A stretch of 64,000 nt of DNA from Sulfuritalea sp. (GTDB taxonomy: Bacteria; Pseudomonadota; Gammaproteobacteria; Burkholderiales; Rhodocyclaceae): NCBI GenBank assembly GCA_016712985.1, contig JADJQA010000032.1:42301-106300 (forward strand), given 5' to 3'. Position 1 is the stretch's first letter. Every line of letters begins with the position of its first letter. Of the stretch, positions 28,440 through 39,100 are shown in pieces. Under the pieces are notes generated by a model. That model saw only the letters and a list, made by a program, of their open reading frames with translations. It was not told where the DNA came from and did not search any database. Made by a program: the position numbers and the translations under genes.

Positions 28440-29104
28440 ACATCCGAACCAACGCCGGCGCAACCAGCGCCGGCAGAACCTTGCGCAAGCTCGCCGCGCT
28501 TGCCCTCTGCGTTCCCCTTCTTGGCGGCTGTGTCGGCGCCGCGGTGGTCGGGGTCGGAGCGGGCGCATTGATGCTGGCAGACCGCCGCAACTCCGAAACC
28601 TATCTCTCCGACGAAAGCATGGAAGTTCGCGCCACCAGCCGGATCAACGAAAAGTACGGCGACAAGGTGCATGTCAACGTGACCAGCTACAACCGCATGC
28701 TGCTGCTGAGCGGCGAAGTGCCGACCGAGGCGATCAAGGCCGATGTGGAAAAGATTGCTTCCGGTGTGCCCAACGTCAAATCCATCAGCAACGAACTGGC
28801 CATCGCCGGCCCTTCGGGCTTCGCCGGGCGCAGCAATGACTCCTACATTACGTCGAAGGTCAAGGCGCGCTTTGTCGATGCCGGCAAGTTTTCTCCCAAC
28901 CTCGTCAAGGTGGTGACCGAGGCCGGCGTGGTGTTTCTGCTCGGGCTGGTCACCCAGGCCGAAGCCGATGCGGCAGTCGAGATCGCCCGCACCACGGGCG
29001 GTGTGCTGAAGGTGGTGCGCGTGTTCGAAGTCATCAACCCGGAACAGGCCAAGGTACTGGACAAGAAGCCGCCACCGGCGCCGGCGGCGGCGCCCAAAAA
29101 GTAG
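28436..29104 (+). CDS. dolP: Dual BON-domain outer-membrane lipoprotein DolP
   Basis: 222 residues, probably an outer-membrane lipoprotein that helps envelope integrity, as YraP/DolP does in E. coli. The signal peptide ends with the lipobox LLGGC (Cys 32). Two BON domains follow: TSRINEKYGDKVHVNV...LLLSGEVPTEAIKADVEKI, and TSKVKARFVDAGKF...VVFLLGLVTQAEADAAVEI. The C-terminus is Pro/Ala-rich. The ATG overlaps the likely end of the SIS gene. The order yraN, SIS protein, dolP is the conserved neighbourhood. Confidence 0.92.
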   Translation: MNIRTNAGATSAGRTLRKLAALALCVPLLGGCVGAAVVGVGAGALMLADRRNSETYLSDESMEVRATSRINEKYGDKVHVNVTSYNRMLLLSGEVPTEAIKADVEKIASGVPNVKSISNELAIAGPSGFAGRSNDSYITSKVKARFVDAGKFSPNLVKVVTEAGVVFLLGLVTQAEADAAVEIARTTGGVLKVVRVFEVINPEQAKVLDKKPPPAPAAAPKK

Positions 29105-29115
29105 CGACTGCTCGC

Positions 29116-29604
29116 GTGGTGCATTCGCCCCCTTCCTTCGAATCCAAGATCACGGTCCCCGTCGACCTGGCCGGACGCGTCGCCCTGCTGTCGCGACCGC
29201 TGGTATTCACCAACGGCTGTTTCGACATCCTGCACCGCGGCCATGTCACGTATCTGGCGCAGGCCCGCGAGCTCGGCGCATCCCTGCTGGTCGCGGCCAA
29301 CTCGGATGATTCGGTCAGGCGCCTGGGCAAGGGCGACGATCGCCCGGTCAATCCGCTGGCCGACCGCATGGCGCTGCTGGCGTCACTCGAATGCGTGACC
29401 CTGGTCACCTGGTTCGACGAAGACACGCCGCTGCGGCGCATCCTCGATTGCCGGCCCGACGTGCTGGTCAAGGGCGGCGACTGGCCGGTGGAAAGAATCG
29501 TCGGCTACCGCGAAGTCATCGCCTGGGGCGGCACGGTGCATTCGATCCCCTTCATTCACGAGCGCTCGACCACGGCGCTGATGGACAAGATTCGCCGGCT
29601 TTGA
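29116..29604 (+). CDS. rfaE2: D-glycero-beta-D-manno-heptose 1-phosphate adenylyltransferase
   Basis: Cytoplasmic enzyme that makes ADP-heptose for lipopolysaccharide core. The 162 residues are the stand-alone nucleotidyltransferase half of HldE. TNGCFDILHRGHVTYL has the HxGH motif, followed by AANSDDSVRRLGKGDDRPVN, VKGGDW and HERSTTALMDKI. The start is GTG at 29116 or the following GTG at 29119. It lies 11 bp after dolP and converges with the TAXI gene, whose stop is 3 bp away. Confidence 0.92.
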   Translation: MVHSPPSFESKITVPVDLAGRVALLSRPLVFTNGCFDILHRGHVTYLAQARELGASLLVAANSDDSVRRLGKGDDRPVNPLADRMALLASLECVTLVTWFDEDTPLRRILDCRPDVLVKGGDWPVERIVGYREVIAWGGTVHSIPFIHERSTTALMDKIRRL

Positions 29605-29607
29605 CGA

Positions 29608-30927
29608 TCAGCCCGGCGTGCGGCGCAGAATCATGTCCCTCACCAGATCGATGTGCCCGCGCAGCGTATACAGGATGTCGGTGAATGTCAGCGGTGTGCG
29701 AATGTTGCTGGCGTCCTTCTCGATGAGGTCGAGCTTCTCCAGCCACTCGGCGCGGGTGTGGCGGCCAGGATCTTCGTTGATTTCGTTTTCGAGGAATTTC
29801 AGTTCGCCGTAGCGCCGGTAGATGCGCGAGCGCACCCGCCAGCCATAAATCTGCGGAGCGAACTTGAACAGCGGCAGCAGCACGGCGAGCAGGGGTACCA
29901 GCATCACCACCATCCGGTCGATCAGTGTCGCTGCCCAGAACGGCAGATAGCGTTGCAGGAAGGGCTTGCCGGACTTGTAATAGCGCTCCGCCTCGCTGGA
30001 TAGCGGAAACTCGTTGTGTCCCACACGCGGAAACTCGCGAGGTTTCTGGAACACGCCCGGCTCGCCATGAACCTCGCTCGCCGCCTGCATCAGCAGGCCG
30101 ATCAGGGCCGGATGCGTGTCCTCGCGCACCAGCAGGGTGGCCATTGGCGATACCATCTGAATGTCATGGGGTGGAAAGTCCCGCGCCAGGTCGATGGCTC
30201 CGCGCGGCAGCACCAGCCGCGCCAGATGCGGAAAGAGCCGCGTGTAGGCCTCGGCATGGGTCAGGTTCATCAGGCGCACGCCCGGCGTGTAGAGCAGCGA
30301 CCACACCAGCGCGGACTGCGTCGGCCCGACGGCGAAGATGGCATCGATCTCGTTCTTCCGCAGGCGTCCAAGCAGGCCCAGGCCCCCAGCCTCGATCAGT
30401 TGCGTATTGCTCGCATCGACACCATTGGCCGCCAGCAGTTCCATGGCGAGATGACGCGTACCGCTGCCGGCGCCGCCGATCGCGACACGCTTGCCCTTGA
30501 GGTCGAGCAGCCTGTCGCCGCCTTGCACGGCAGCCTCGCGGTAGAAAATCCACAGCGGTTCGTGATAGAAGTCGCCAAGCGAAACCAGTTCGTCCTCTTC
30601 CTTGCGACTCGCCGTGCCACCTTGGATGAACGCGGCGTCGACTTCGAGCCCGGGGTTGCGCAGCCGCTCCAGGTTCTCGATGGAGCCGGCCGAGGGCTTC
30701 TCCACCAGGGTGATGCCGTAGCGCGCCAGTACATCCTTGTAACTCGCGGCGAAGCGCTGGTAGGCGCCGCCCTCGCCGCCGGTGCTGACCACCAGTTGGT
30801 CAGGGGGCGCCGGCTTGATGAATTGCGCCGCCAGCCAGAATGCGCCGAAGACCAGCAGCAACGAAGGCAGCGCGACAAACACGATGTCGCGCCAGGAAAG
30901 GAGTTTCAGCTTTTCAGGCATGGTCAT
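29608..30927 (-). CDS. TAXI family solute-binding protein, membrane-anchored
   Basis: 439 residues. A helix at about 15-36 anchors the protein. A TAXI-type TRAP solute-binding domain follows: VVSTGGEGGAYQRFAASY, AFIQGGTASRKEEDEL and VAIGGAGSGTRHLAMELL. A second long hydrophobic stretch (MVVMLVPLLAVLLPLFKF, about 335-355) leads to a charged C-terminal tail with RRYGELKFLENEI. Most TAXI proteins are free periplasmic receptors next to TRAP permease genes. This one has two membrane segments and no permease gene nearby, so a sensory or non-transport role is possible. Confidence 0.85.
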   Translation of the reverse strand: MTMPEKLKLLSWRDIVFVALPSLLLVFGAFWLAAQFIKPAPPDQLVVSTGGEGGAYQRFAASYKDVLARYGITLVEKPSAGSIENLERLRNPGLEVDAAFIQGGTASRKEEDELVSLGDFYHEPLWIFYREAAVQGGDRLLDLKGKRVAIGGAGSGTRHLAMELLAANGVDASNTQLIEAGGLGLLGRLRKNEIDAIFAVGPTQSALVWSLLYTPGVRLMNLTHAEAYTRLFPHLARLVLPRGAIDLARDFPPHDIQMVSPMATLLVREDTHPALIGLLMQAASEVHGEPGVFQKPREFPRVGHNEFPLSSEAERYYKSGKPFLQRYLPFWAATLIDRMVVMLVPLLAVLLPLFKFAPQIYGWRVRSRIYRRYGELKFLENEINEDPGRHTRAEWLEKLDLIEKDASNIRTPLTFTDILYTLRGHIDLVRDMILRRTPG

Positions 30928-31418
30928 TTGGTTTGGCCCGACCGGCGAGCATTATCCCGCAAACCCGGCTGCACGCGGCCGAGAGTTGGCGATGCGCGGC
31001 CTGGTTCGCAAGGCACGTAGAGTAGCTTGCGGCGCGGGTACCCAGGCGCGGTCGGAGGCATCAGCAGTGCCCGAAGCGGAAATCGACCCCGACCAGCGCA
31101 GCATCCGCTGACGAGCGAATTTCGCTCACCGAGCTGCGCTTGCGCCGCGCAAACAAACAGAACCTGACTTGGGCCGCGACGCCCCCGAATTCTTGCCCTG
31201 ACGTCGGCGGGAATGCCAGAAATCGCGCTTTCCGGGGGATCCGATGCGGAACATCGTCATTGACCGAGGCGCGGAGCTCGACAATACTAGGCCTTCTAAT
31301 GGGTGAAATTCCTGGCCTTCGTCGAGCGTATGATGCCGTTCATCACCCAATTCCGGCCAGTGGTCGCGGCATGCTTGCCCTGCCTGGCCCGCCCAGTAAC
31401 AATTGCCACGAGACCATC
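30928..31418 (+). promoter_or_regulatory. Upstream region of the pilin operon with a candidate sigma-70 promoter
   Basis: About 490 bp with no convincing gene. TTGACC at 31260-31265 and AATACT at 31283-31288 are separated by 17 bp, a fair sigma-70 promoter about 130 bp before the pilin-like start. Nothing else is recognised in the left part. Confidence 0.45.
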
Positions 31419-31823
31419 ATGAACAAATCCGCGCGCGGCTTTACACTGATCGAGCTGTTGATCGTCATAACTGTCATCGGGACACTGATGGCCATTGCGC
31501 TGCCCAGCTATAGCGACTACGTACTGAAGGGCAAGCTGACCGAAGCAATGACAGTATTGTCCGATCTGCAGGTCCGGCAGGACGCCTATTACGCCGACAA
31601 TCGCGTCTATAGCGCGATGACGCCGCGCACCGGACAGACACAGCATTTCACCAGCACCGCTGCCTGTGTCACCGGCAACGCCGGTCAATCCTATGTCTGC
31701 ACCCTCGCCTCTACGCCATTGGGCTACGCCTACACGATCAACCAGGCCGGCGCCAAGACGACAACCAAGCCCGATGGCACCACGGTTCAATGCTGGCTCA
31801 AGAGCCCCAAGGGGAATTGCTGA
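31419..31823 (+). CDS. pilE: Type IV pilin-like protein (PilE family minor pilin)
   Basis: 134-residue prepilin. The leader MNKSARG is followed by the cleavage site G/FTLIELL with Glu at +5 and a long hydrophobic helix (LIVITVIGTLMAIALP). The C-terminal region has two cysteine pairs, in AACVTGNAGQSYVC and QCWLKSPKGNC. It opens the cluster fimT-pilV-pilW-pilX-pilY1, whose products form the priming complex at the pilus tip. In most clusters the pilE-like gene is last; here it is first. The stop overlaps the next possible ATG (TGATG). Confidence 0.88.
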   Translation: MNKSARGFTLIELLIVITVIGTLMAIALPSYSDYVLKGKLTEAMTVLSDLQVRQDAYYADNRVYSAMTPRTGQTQHFTSTAACVTGNAGQSYVCTLASTPLGYAYTINQAGAKTTTKPDGTTVQCWLKSPKGNC

Positions 31824-32563
31824 TGCCTTGCCGGTTTCCGCGCCTGCGCTGATTTCGAAACATTGGAGGCTTCAGCATCATCGAATTGATGGTCGTGGTG
31901 TCGATTGCCGGCATTCTCCTGGCGGTCGCCGTGCCGTCCCTGCAAGCCACCATCAACAGCGCACGCACGCGCGGTGTTGCCGAATCGGTTTACAACGGCC
32001 TTTCGCTGGCGCGCTCGGAGGCCATCCGGCGCAACGCGCCGATGCGCTTCCAACTGGTCTCGACGCTGGACGATTTCTGCACCTACAGCGCGGCATCGGG
32101 CAGCAGCATTGCCACCACTGGCGCCAACAGCATACCGGGCCTGTGGGTGGTTTCGCAGTATGTCAGCGTCAATTCACGGGGGCAAGTCAGCGCGGTCTGC
32201 TCGAGAGCGCCCGCCACGCCGCCGGATCAGGAAGAGCCATGCCCGGCCGGCAGCGTCGCAGGCTGCGCCACCGATCCCTGGATCGCCTACAAGAGCAGTG
32301 CCGACAAGGTGCCGGGCATTGACCTGGCCGGTACGCCGACGGCGGCGAGCACGCCGCCCGGCCTCATCGCTACCTTCGGCCCGCTCGGCCAACTGCTGGA
32401 CAACTTCGAGGGCCCGCGGCCCGCGACGGCTGTGGCCTACCAGGTGAATGTGTCACCCGCCCCTGGCAGTCCTGGCACGGCCTACCGGGTGGAAGTCAAC
32501 AGCAATGGCAGCCTGAAGATCTGTGTGCCGGGGGCTACCACTTCAATGGTTTGCTCGCCGTGA
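31823..32563 (+). pseudogene. fimT: FimT/GspH-type minor pilin, stop codon in the leader
   Basis: About 245 residues. The conserved prepilin helix is present (GGFSIIELMVVVSIAGILLA, Glu at +5), followed by SARTRGVAESVYNGLSLARSEAIRRN, characteristic of FimT/GspH, and a soluble domain. The natural start is ATG at 31823, overlapping the pilin stop, but the same frame hits TGA at 31850 before the cleavage site. The next in-frame ATG is inside the transmembrane helix and would remove the leader. Either a base-call error (TGA for CGA) or a true knockout explains this. Confidence 0.8.
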
Positions 32564-32577
32564 TGACCAGGAGAACG

Positions 32578-33036
32578 ATGTCGCGGCAGTCGGGTTCCTT
32601 CATCATCGAAGCATTGGTGAGTCTGGTGATTTTCGCCGTCGCCATCATCGGCATGGTCGCGCTGGTGGGCCAGGCACTGAACCAGGTCGGACAGTCCAAG
32701 GCGCGCAACGACGCCAGCTTCCTGGCAGGCGAGCTGTTTGCAAACATGTGGGTCAGCCCCAACGCCGATATCGTTGCCTGGAACGCCCGGCTGGCGGCGG
32801 CCATACCCGGCGCCAGCGCCAATGTCTATTTTGCCAACTGCGACTGCGCCGTATCCGCCACCGCGCCCTACACCTATGACTGCGCCACCGGCGGAACGGC
32901 CAGGGTCGGAGCCGCCGAAATCATCGCCAGCCCCCAACCCGTCACGGTCTGCATCGCCTGGACCGACCAGAAGGACACCGATCTGCGCACGCGGATGCGG
33001 CTGTACCAAACCAGCACCATGATCACGAGAAACTGA
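32578..33036 (+). CDS. pilV: Type IV pilus modification/minor pilin PilV
   Basis: 152 residues. MSRQSG/SFIIEALVSLVIF is a prepilin leader and helix with Glu at +5. GQALNQVGQSKARNDASFLA and several cysteines (FANCDCAV, YDC, TVC) follow. AGGAG lies four bases before this ATG, better than ATG 32563, which overlaps the fimT stop. It is the second minor pilin of the tip-complex operon; the pilW start is 2 bp after its stop. Confidence 0.85.
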   Translation: MSRQSGSFIIEALVSLVIFAVAIIGMVALVGQALNQVGQSKARNDASFLAGELFANMWVSPNADIVAWNARLAAAIPGASANVYFANCDCAVSATAPYTYDCATGGTARVGAAEIIASPQPVTVCIAWTDQKDTDLRTRMRLYQTSTMITRN

Positions 33037-33037
33037 C

Positions 33038-34143
33038 ATGCGATCCGTTTTTCACCGGCCGCGCGGCTTCAGCCTGATCGAACTGATGATCGGCATGGTC
33101 ATCGCCATGATGGGACTGGCCGCCGTCAGTTCCATGATGGTCACATTCTCGAAAAAGCGAAACAGCATCACGCAAACCATGGGCGCCCAGGATAACGGCG
33201 TGATGGCGCTCTACCGCCTGGAAAAGGACCTGGCCCAGGCCGGATACGGCATGATGCCGCTGCAAGCCTGCACCAGGATCGTCGATCCGCTGATCACCAA
33301 TCCGGCGATCACCAATTTCTTTGTTCCGTCCCCGGTGCTCATCACCGATGATGGCAGCGGCGGCGCGGACAGCCTGCAAATCTCCTACATCACGTCGGAT
33401 TCCGGGCTGTTCGGCTCCGAACGCGTTGACGCCGGGGGTTTCTCCTGTCTGTCGACACCGCGGTCACCGATCCGGCCGTTCCGGCAACTACCGTGACTAC
33501 CATCCCGGTACGCTCCACGCTCGGTTTTACCGCGAGCGTGACCAGCGGGAATCGCCTGGTCCTGGCCCCCACCGATTCCCAGGCTCCGCTGGTCTGCGTG
33601 CTCACCCGGCTGATCGGACTCAACACTGTCTCCACCGGGGTGGCCGGAGCGTCCAGCGGCTACGTCGGCAATCTGGGATCCTTCGCCAGCAATCTCTATG
33701 CGATCAGCGGCACATCGCTCACGCTTGCCGAATTCGGCGCCACGGCCAACAACCTTGTCGACGACATCATTTTCCTCAAGGCGCAGTACGGCGTTTCCGC
33801 CAGTGCCGCCAGCACGACCGTGGCCGCCTGGCAGAGCGCGACCCCGGCCGATATGCAAACCGTGGTGGCGATTCGCGTCGGCGTCGTCGCGCGCAGCGCC
33901 CTGAGGGAAAGCGAAGCCATCGATGCGCCGAGCACGCTTTCCGTGTTGCCGGCGATCGGCGGCGTCAGCACGGTCACCGCCCCGGCAAGCGGACAGTGCG
34001 CCACCGACGGTCTCACGTTCGAGGTCAAATGCACCGTGCCGGACACCGGCTACCGCTACCGAGCCTATTCCACCATGATCCCCTTGCGCAACGTGATGTG
34101 GACGCGCTGTCCCGTCGCCAGACCGGACTGCAGCCCATGGTAG
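33038..34143 (+). pseudogene. pilW: Minor pilin PilW, frame broken near 33440
   Basis: About 368 residues. The leader MRSVFHRPRG and helix FSLIELMIGMVIAMMGLAA match PilW, followed by AQDNGVMALYRLEKDLAQAG. At GGGGG near 33436-33440 the frame shifts. Dropping one G gives FLLSVDTAVTDPAVPATTVT and joins the second frame, which runs to PVARPDCSPW. The second half has IFLKAQYGV and VAIRVGVVARS, both typical of PilW. The 3' end overlaps pilX by 7 bp. Confidence 0.83.
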
Positions 34144-34922
34144 CCCAGCGCCAGCGTCAGCAAGGCATCGTGTTGATCATGACCCTGGTCATCCTGGTCA
34201 TCCTCACGCTCTCTTCGGCGGCCATGATGGCCAGCCTGCGTTCCGGCATTTCGGCATCCGCCAACATCGCCTTTCGCCAGGCGGCGACCCGTTCGGCGGA
34301 TGTCGCGTTGAACGATGCCCTGAGTCAGATCGGCGCCCAGATAGTTCCGCAGCCGACCGCGCTCGACACCAATTCCGGCGTCGCGGGTGTCATACGTTAC
34401 GCGGCGACGGAGTCCAGCATACCTCCGGGCTGCAGCAAGACACCCGCACGGTCACTGACCGCCGCCATGACCCTCGGATGGACGCACGAGGCCTGCTGGA
34501 ACTCGGCGACATTGCAGTACGCGACTCCGCAGAGTGCCACGGCGCTGGGCTGGACGGATGCCAATACCCAGTGCACCGAGATGTTCACACCGCAGGGCTA
34601 CCGTTTCAACGATTCCGCCTTTGCCGTCGTCAACGGCGACGATGGCGCCGCCTGCGCCACCCAATTCGCCGGTACTCCGTCCGGCTACAACCTGTTCTAC
34701 GTCGTCCATCGCATGGCGCAAGCCTCGGGCGCGTGCACCGGCGCCGCCACCGGCTGTTCGACCGCCAGCACCACGTCCGACACCGGCTGCAAACCCGGTC
34801 AGTCCTGCGACGCCGACTCGCCGGTATCCAACACCATCAATTCCTCGGTCTATTACCGCATCACCGTCAAGGTGGCCGGTCCGCGCCAGAACAACCGTTA
34901 CATCCAGGCTTTCGTCTACTGA
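34137..34922 (+). CDS. pilX: Minor pilin PilX
   Basis: 261 residues. The N-terminus MVAQRQRQQGIVLIMTLVIL is the PilX pattern, with a short basic leader and a helix continuing ILTLSSAAMMASLRSG, then NIAFRQAATRSADVALNDA. The C-terminal domain has paired cysteines and ends with YYRITVKVAGPRQNNRYIQA. It normally lacks a strict prepilin Glu+5 helix like that of the major pilins. It sits between pilW (overlap) and pilY1 (31 bp later). Confidence 0.85.
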   Translation: MVAQRQRQQGIVLIMTLVILVILTLSSAAMMASLRSGISASANIAFRQAATRSADVALNDALSQIGAQIVPQPTALDTNSGVAGVIRYAATESSIPPGCSKTPARSLTAAMTLGWTHEACWNSATLQYATPQSATALGWTDANTQCTEMFTPQGYRFNDSAFAVVNGDDGAACATQFAGTPSGYNLFYVVHRMAQASGACTGAATGCSTASTTSDTGCKPGQSCDADSPVSNTINSSVYYRITVKVAGPRQNNRYIQAFVY

Positions 34923-34953
34923 CGATGGCCCGGTTTCGCCAGAGGTACGCATC

Positions 34954-36102
34954 ATGACTACCCTTTCTGCGTTTCCCCGCATGCGCCGCGCCATTGCATG
35001 GCTGGTCATGGCCACGATGACCCTGACGCAATCCTTCCAGGTGGCGGCGCTGACGCTGGCCACTTCGCCGCTGGCGGCCACCACCACCTCGGTGGTGCGG
35101 CCCAACCTCATGTACGTGCTCGACGACTCCGGCTCGATGAACTGGGATTACACCCCCGACTACATCAATGACGCCACCCTCAGCGACCCCTTCAACGCCG
35201 GTACCGGCGCCGCCGGGTCTTCGGGCGACACGGGCCTGGTAACGGTCGCCAGCGGACAGGTGACCGCGATCACCGCAGTCGGCGGCAATCTCTACTACGA
35301 AGCGCCAACCGTGGTGATCGAAGGCGGCGGCGGCACCGGCGCCGCGGCGACGGCGATCTGGGATTCCGCGACGCGGAAGATTACCTCCGTCACCGTCACC
35401 AGCGGCGGCAGCGGCTATACCTCGGTACCCTTTGCCACCTTCGTCGGCAGGCTGGTCAACGCCACCTGGGGCATGTGCTGGGGGACCACGGGGCCTGCCA
35501 ACCAGGGGGGCACGCCGAAAGACACCAACGTCTCGCCGCAATGCACCAGCCCGACGCAAGTCCCCTATGCGACGGCGCCGGTGAATTACCAGTACTACGA
35601 CCCGGCCGTGTACTACGAGGTGCCGCGCAAGGCCGCGTGGACCTCCAATTGCGCCGCCGGCAGTACCACCTGCTATTACCCGAACGCCACGCCGACCGCC
35701 GCGGCCAGCAATGGCTTTGCCGCCAGTGCCACCAGGAACCTGACCAGCGCCTGGCCGCACGAGGTCTGGTGCAACGTGTCCACCGCCGTGCCCACTGCCG
35801 CCGATCCGACCGCCGCCGGCAAGTGCCGCGAGAATCTCGATACCAGCGGCGATACCCTGTATCCGGATGCGATCTTCACTTTCCGCAAGACCTACAACGG
35901 CCCGGCCTTCTACTACACCATGGCGCCCGCGGAATTCTGCACCGACGACACCTACACCAATTGCGTGCGTTCGACGGCGCCGACGGTGGTCGGCACCGCG
36001 CCGACACAAGTCACCTTCAACGTACCGTCCGGGTACCGCTGGTGCTCATACTACAACCCGCTGTCGCGTTCCTTCGGTAACTGCAGGGGCGGCGCGATCT
36101 GA
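34954..36102 (+). CDS. pilY1: PilY1 tip adhesin, N-terminal part before the first frame break
   Basis: 382 residues of the start of PilC/PilY1, the secreted pilus-tip adhesin and assembly factor. A signal peptide (AIAWLVMATMTLTQSFQVAA) is followed by RPNLMYVLDDSGSMNWDY, the first half of a von Willebrand A MIDAS motif (DxSGS). A glycine-rich repeat (VTVTSGGSGYTSVP) comes next, then cysteine-rich segments. The frame stops just after WCSYYNPLSRSFGNCRG; the next frame continues LSHYIPNYLGGWVSTGAAG. With the next two entries it makes one gene of about 7.97 kb, more than twice the size of the Pseudomonas aeruginosa protein. Confidence 0.85.
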   Translation: MTTLSAFPRMRRAIAWLVMATMTLTQSFQVAALTLATSPLAATTTSVVRPNLMYVLDDSGSMNWDYTPDYINDATLSDPFNAGTGAAGSSGDTGLVTVASGQVTAITAVGGNLYYEAPTVVIEGGGGTGAAATAIWDSATRKITSVTVTSGGSGYTSVPFATFVGRLVNATWGMCWGTTGPANQGGTPKDTNVSPQCTSPTQVPYATAPVNYQYYDPAVYYEVPRKAAWTSNCAAGSTTCYYPNATPTAAASNGFAASATRNLTSAWPHEVWCNVSTAVPTAADPTAAGKCRENLDTSGDTLYPDAIFTFRKTYNGPAFYYTMAPAEFCTDDTYTNCVRSTAPTVVGTAPTQVTFNVPSGYRWCSYYNPLSRSFGNCRGGAI

Positions 36103-39100
36103 GTCACTACATCCCCAATTACCTCGGCGGCTGGGTCAGTACCGGCGCCGCCGGCGTGCAGGCGACGGCGACGCTCACCATCAATTCGGTACCGGCCTTC
36201 CCGACAACGCAATCGATGACCGGCCTCACCATCGGCGGCGTCGATGTGATCGGCGGCGCCACCATCACCACCGACGCCGCCAGCACCACCAGCACCGTCG
36301 CCCAGGCTGTGTGCCTGGCCATCCAGTCGCAGACCGGCAGCACCGGCTACGGTTGCGCCGCGAACGGCGCCAACGTCGTGATCCAGGCGGCCCTGGTCGG
36401 CACCGCTGCCAACGGTCTGCAAGTAGTCGCCAGCGGTCCGCCCGATGCGGCGGCAGCCAATTCCGAAGGGGCAATCCGCGTCCTTGATGCCACCACCGGC
36501 TATTCCATCGACAGCATCGCCATCAACCGTGGCGGCGCGGGCGGTACGGTCCAGTTGATTACCGATCCCGTGGTTGCCACCGGAAACTGTGGCGGCGCCA
36601 CCGGCATCGACTGCGGCAATCAGGCCCAACTCATCTGCCAGGCCATCAACTCCGGCCCCAACCTGGGCGTCTACATCGCCCGTTCCGGCAACCCCGGCGC
36701 GCCGCCCGCCTGGGGCACTTGCGAGTCAACGGTGGATGCCTTCGTCGGCATCAAGCGCAATCCGGCCGACACGTGGACAACGCCGCGTCGGTCGTGGTGA
36801 GCGGTCCGGCCACCGTAGTGATCCATCGGCACGATCACGGTAACAGCAGCAGCAACGGAGCCACGCGCCTGTCCGACATCACGGTGGGAGCGCCTCGATT
36901 CTTTCCAGCAAACCGCTGGATTATCTCGATGGCACGCAAACGTCCGCCATCGCCAGCGACATCGCCAGCAAGATCATGTCACCGGGACCGATTGCACCGC
37001 CACGGCGACCGGTAATGTCGTCAGCAGTGACGGGGAGCGTGTCTTGCCGGGCCCTCGCGGTCTCCGCCGTGGGGCACATGGGCCAGCGGCACCTTCCGCG
37101 TCTCCAGCACCGGCAGCAGCAATCCCGCCACTCTGGGCGGGATTCGGGTAACCACCGCGAAACTGGTGGGCAACATAGGGCGGCGCAACTTACCAACGGC
37201 ACTGCGGTGTCGGCCAATGCCGCTAGCCATCCAGTCAACCATCGGCACCAGCCTTGCGAGCAACGGCCCCGGCCTTACCGCTTCAGTGCCGCAGCCCCGG
37301 TGGCCGCCGGCGGTGGCGCCTACGATGTCACCGTGACGGCGCCGGTGGGCAACAGCTACAACGGCCTGTCCTTCACCTTCCTCGGCGGGACCGCCAGCGC
37401 CGGCGGCGCTGGCTCGCAGCCGCAATGGGTTTTCCCGATCACGGGCGCCACGGCGGACAACGCGCAGATCACCTCGGTGACCTGCGGCGGTACCACCGCG
37501 GTACCGAATCGCAACACCGGCAGCACCGGTGCGGCAACCAACTACATCCAGAACCTGACCGTCAGTACCGCCGCCCCACCTATGGCTCAACGGCAAGACC
37601 GGCGTGGGCGCGGCATCAGGCTACAGCTATTCCTGTACCGCGGCGGGCGCCTGCACAGTCACCGGGCCGGCCGGCGCCGCTGCCTGCGCCAACCTGGGCA
37701 TCACCAAGGATTCCACGATCACCTGTCACGACCACGGCGGCGGTCGGGGGTGGCACAGCAACGAAATCCCGGGCGATAAATCGCTAACAACGCGACCGAT
37801 AACGAGAACATATCGTCGATCAGTGCGGTGGGCTGGTCCTGGACATGCTGCGTCGCCATCAGCATCGGCACGGGGACCGCGACGGCCTTTCCCGCGACCC
37901 TGGCTACCAACATCAATAGCCAGTCCTCGGCGATAAACGGCTGGAACGGCACGTCCAATTGCACATCGTCGGGCAACACGGTCAGTTGCGGTTTCCAGCG
38001 CGACGCTGGCGCCGGCAACCGCTGCTCCAGCGTGACGGTGACCAAGACAGGTACGACATTGAGCCCGGGTAGCGTCACGGAGTCCTGGAACGGCACGCGC
38101 TACACCTATTCCTTTCAACATCACCAACGTCACGGCAGGCGGCGAGCATCGACCAGGTGAAGCTGCAACCACCAACCGAAGACCGAGGAACTTGAGTTCG
38201 ACCGCGACGGCAAGCGGCGGACGATACTGATGGATTCGCCGATCGCATCGATAACGCGTCGGCCAACCAGAATGGATGGAATGGCACTTCCGGGCTGCTT
38301 CCGGGTGGCCTCGCCGCCATCCGTTGCACCTTCGAGCGCGCTAGCGGGGCGGACAAACGATGTACTGGTGGCGTAACGCGAACCGGCACTGGCGTTACGT
38401 TTGGCGGGGTAACGGAATCCTGGACGGGCTCGCGCTACGAATATGAGTTTGACATCACCAACGCCGGGCAAACCGGCGACAGCGTCAGTTCGGTAATCTG
38501 CGCGACACTGGGTACCACACGATTCCATGCCGGCAAGTGCAAGTACTGGCGTCGTCGGCGACAGCACCGCGGTCCAGCGGCTCAACATGATCCAGGACCG
38601 GCCTGAACGGGCGAGCAATGCCTCGGCGGATGGAACGTTCACCTGGAGCTGCCCGACGCCGGCGACCAACGGCAGTCCGACGCTGACTTGCACGGCGTCC
38701 AGCAGCGAGACAAGCTGCACCAGTTCCACCTTGCGCATCGCGGGTTCGGACAACACTGGCGTTTACATCACCGGCAGCGCAAGCCAGATCGACGACAGCG
38801 TCGGCAGTTACACGGCGATCTATGACGCTTCCGGCGGCACGTCGCCGACCTGGGCTTTCAACATCACCAACGCCACCGCGGACAATGCATCGATCAGCGC
38901 CATCAATTGCGGAGGCACCTCGATCCTGCCGGCCAACGCGCCGAACACCGGGTCCGTGCCGGCTAGCACGGCCTACCAACGCATCAACAACCTGACGGGC
39001 TCCAACGGCGTTACGCCCGGCAGCGTCAGCCCGACCAACGGCTTCCCTGGTCTGCCAGCCGGCGACGGCATCCGCGCCACAGCCGAGCTGCACCCTGACG

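Noticed and set aside
31309..31325. GG-N10-GC spacing upstream of the pilin-like gene, as for a sigma-54 promoter
   Set aside because: Apart from GG and GC the element does not match TGGCAC-N5-TTGC; the sigma-70 pair at 31260-31288 is better.
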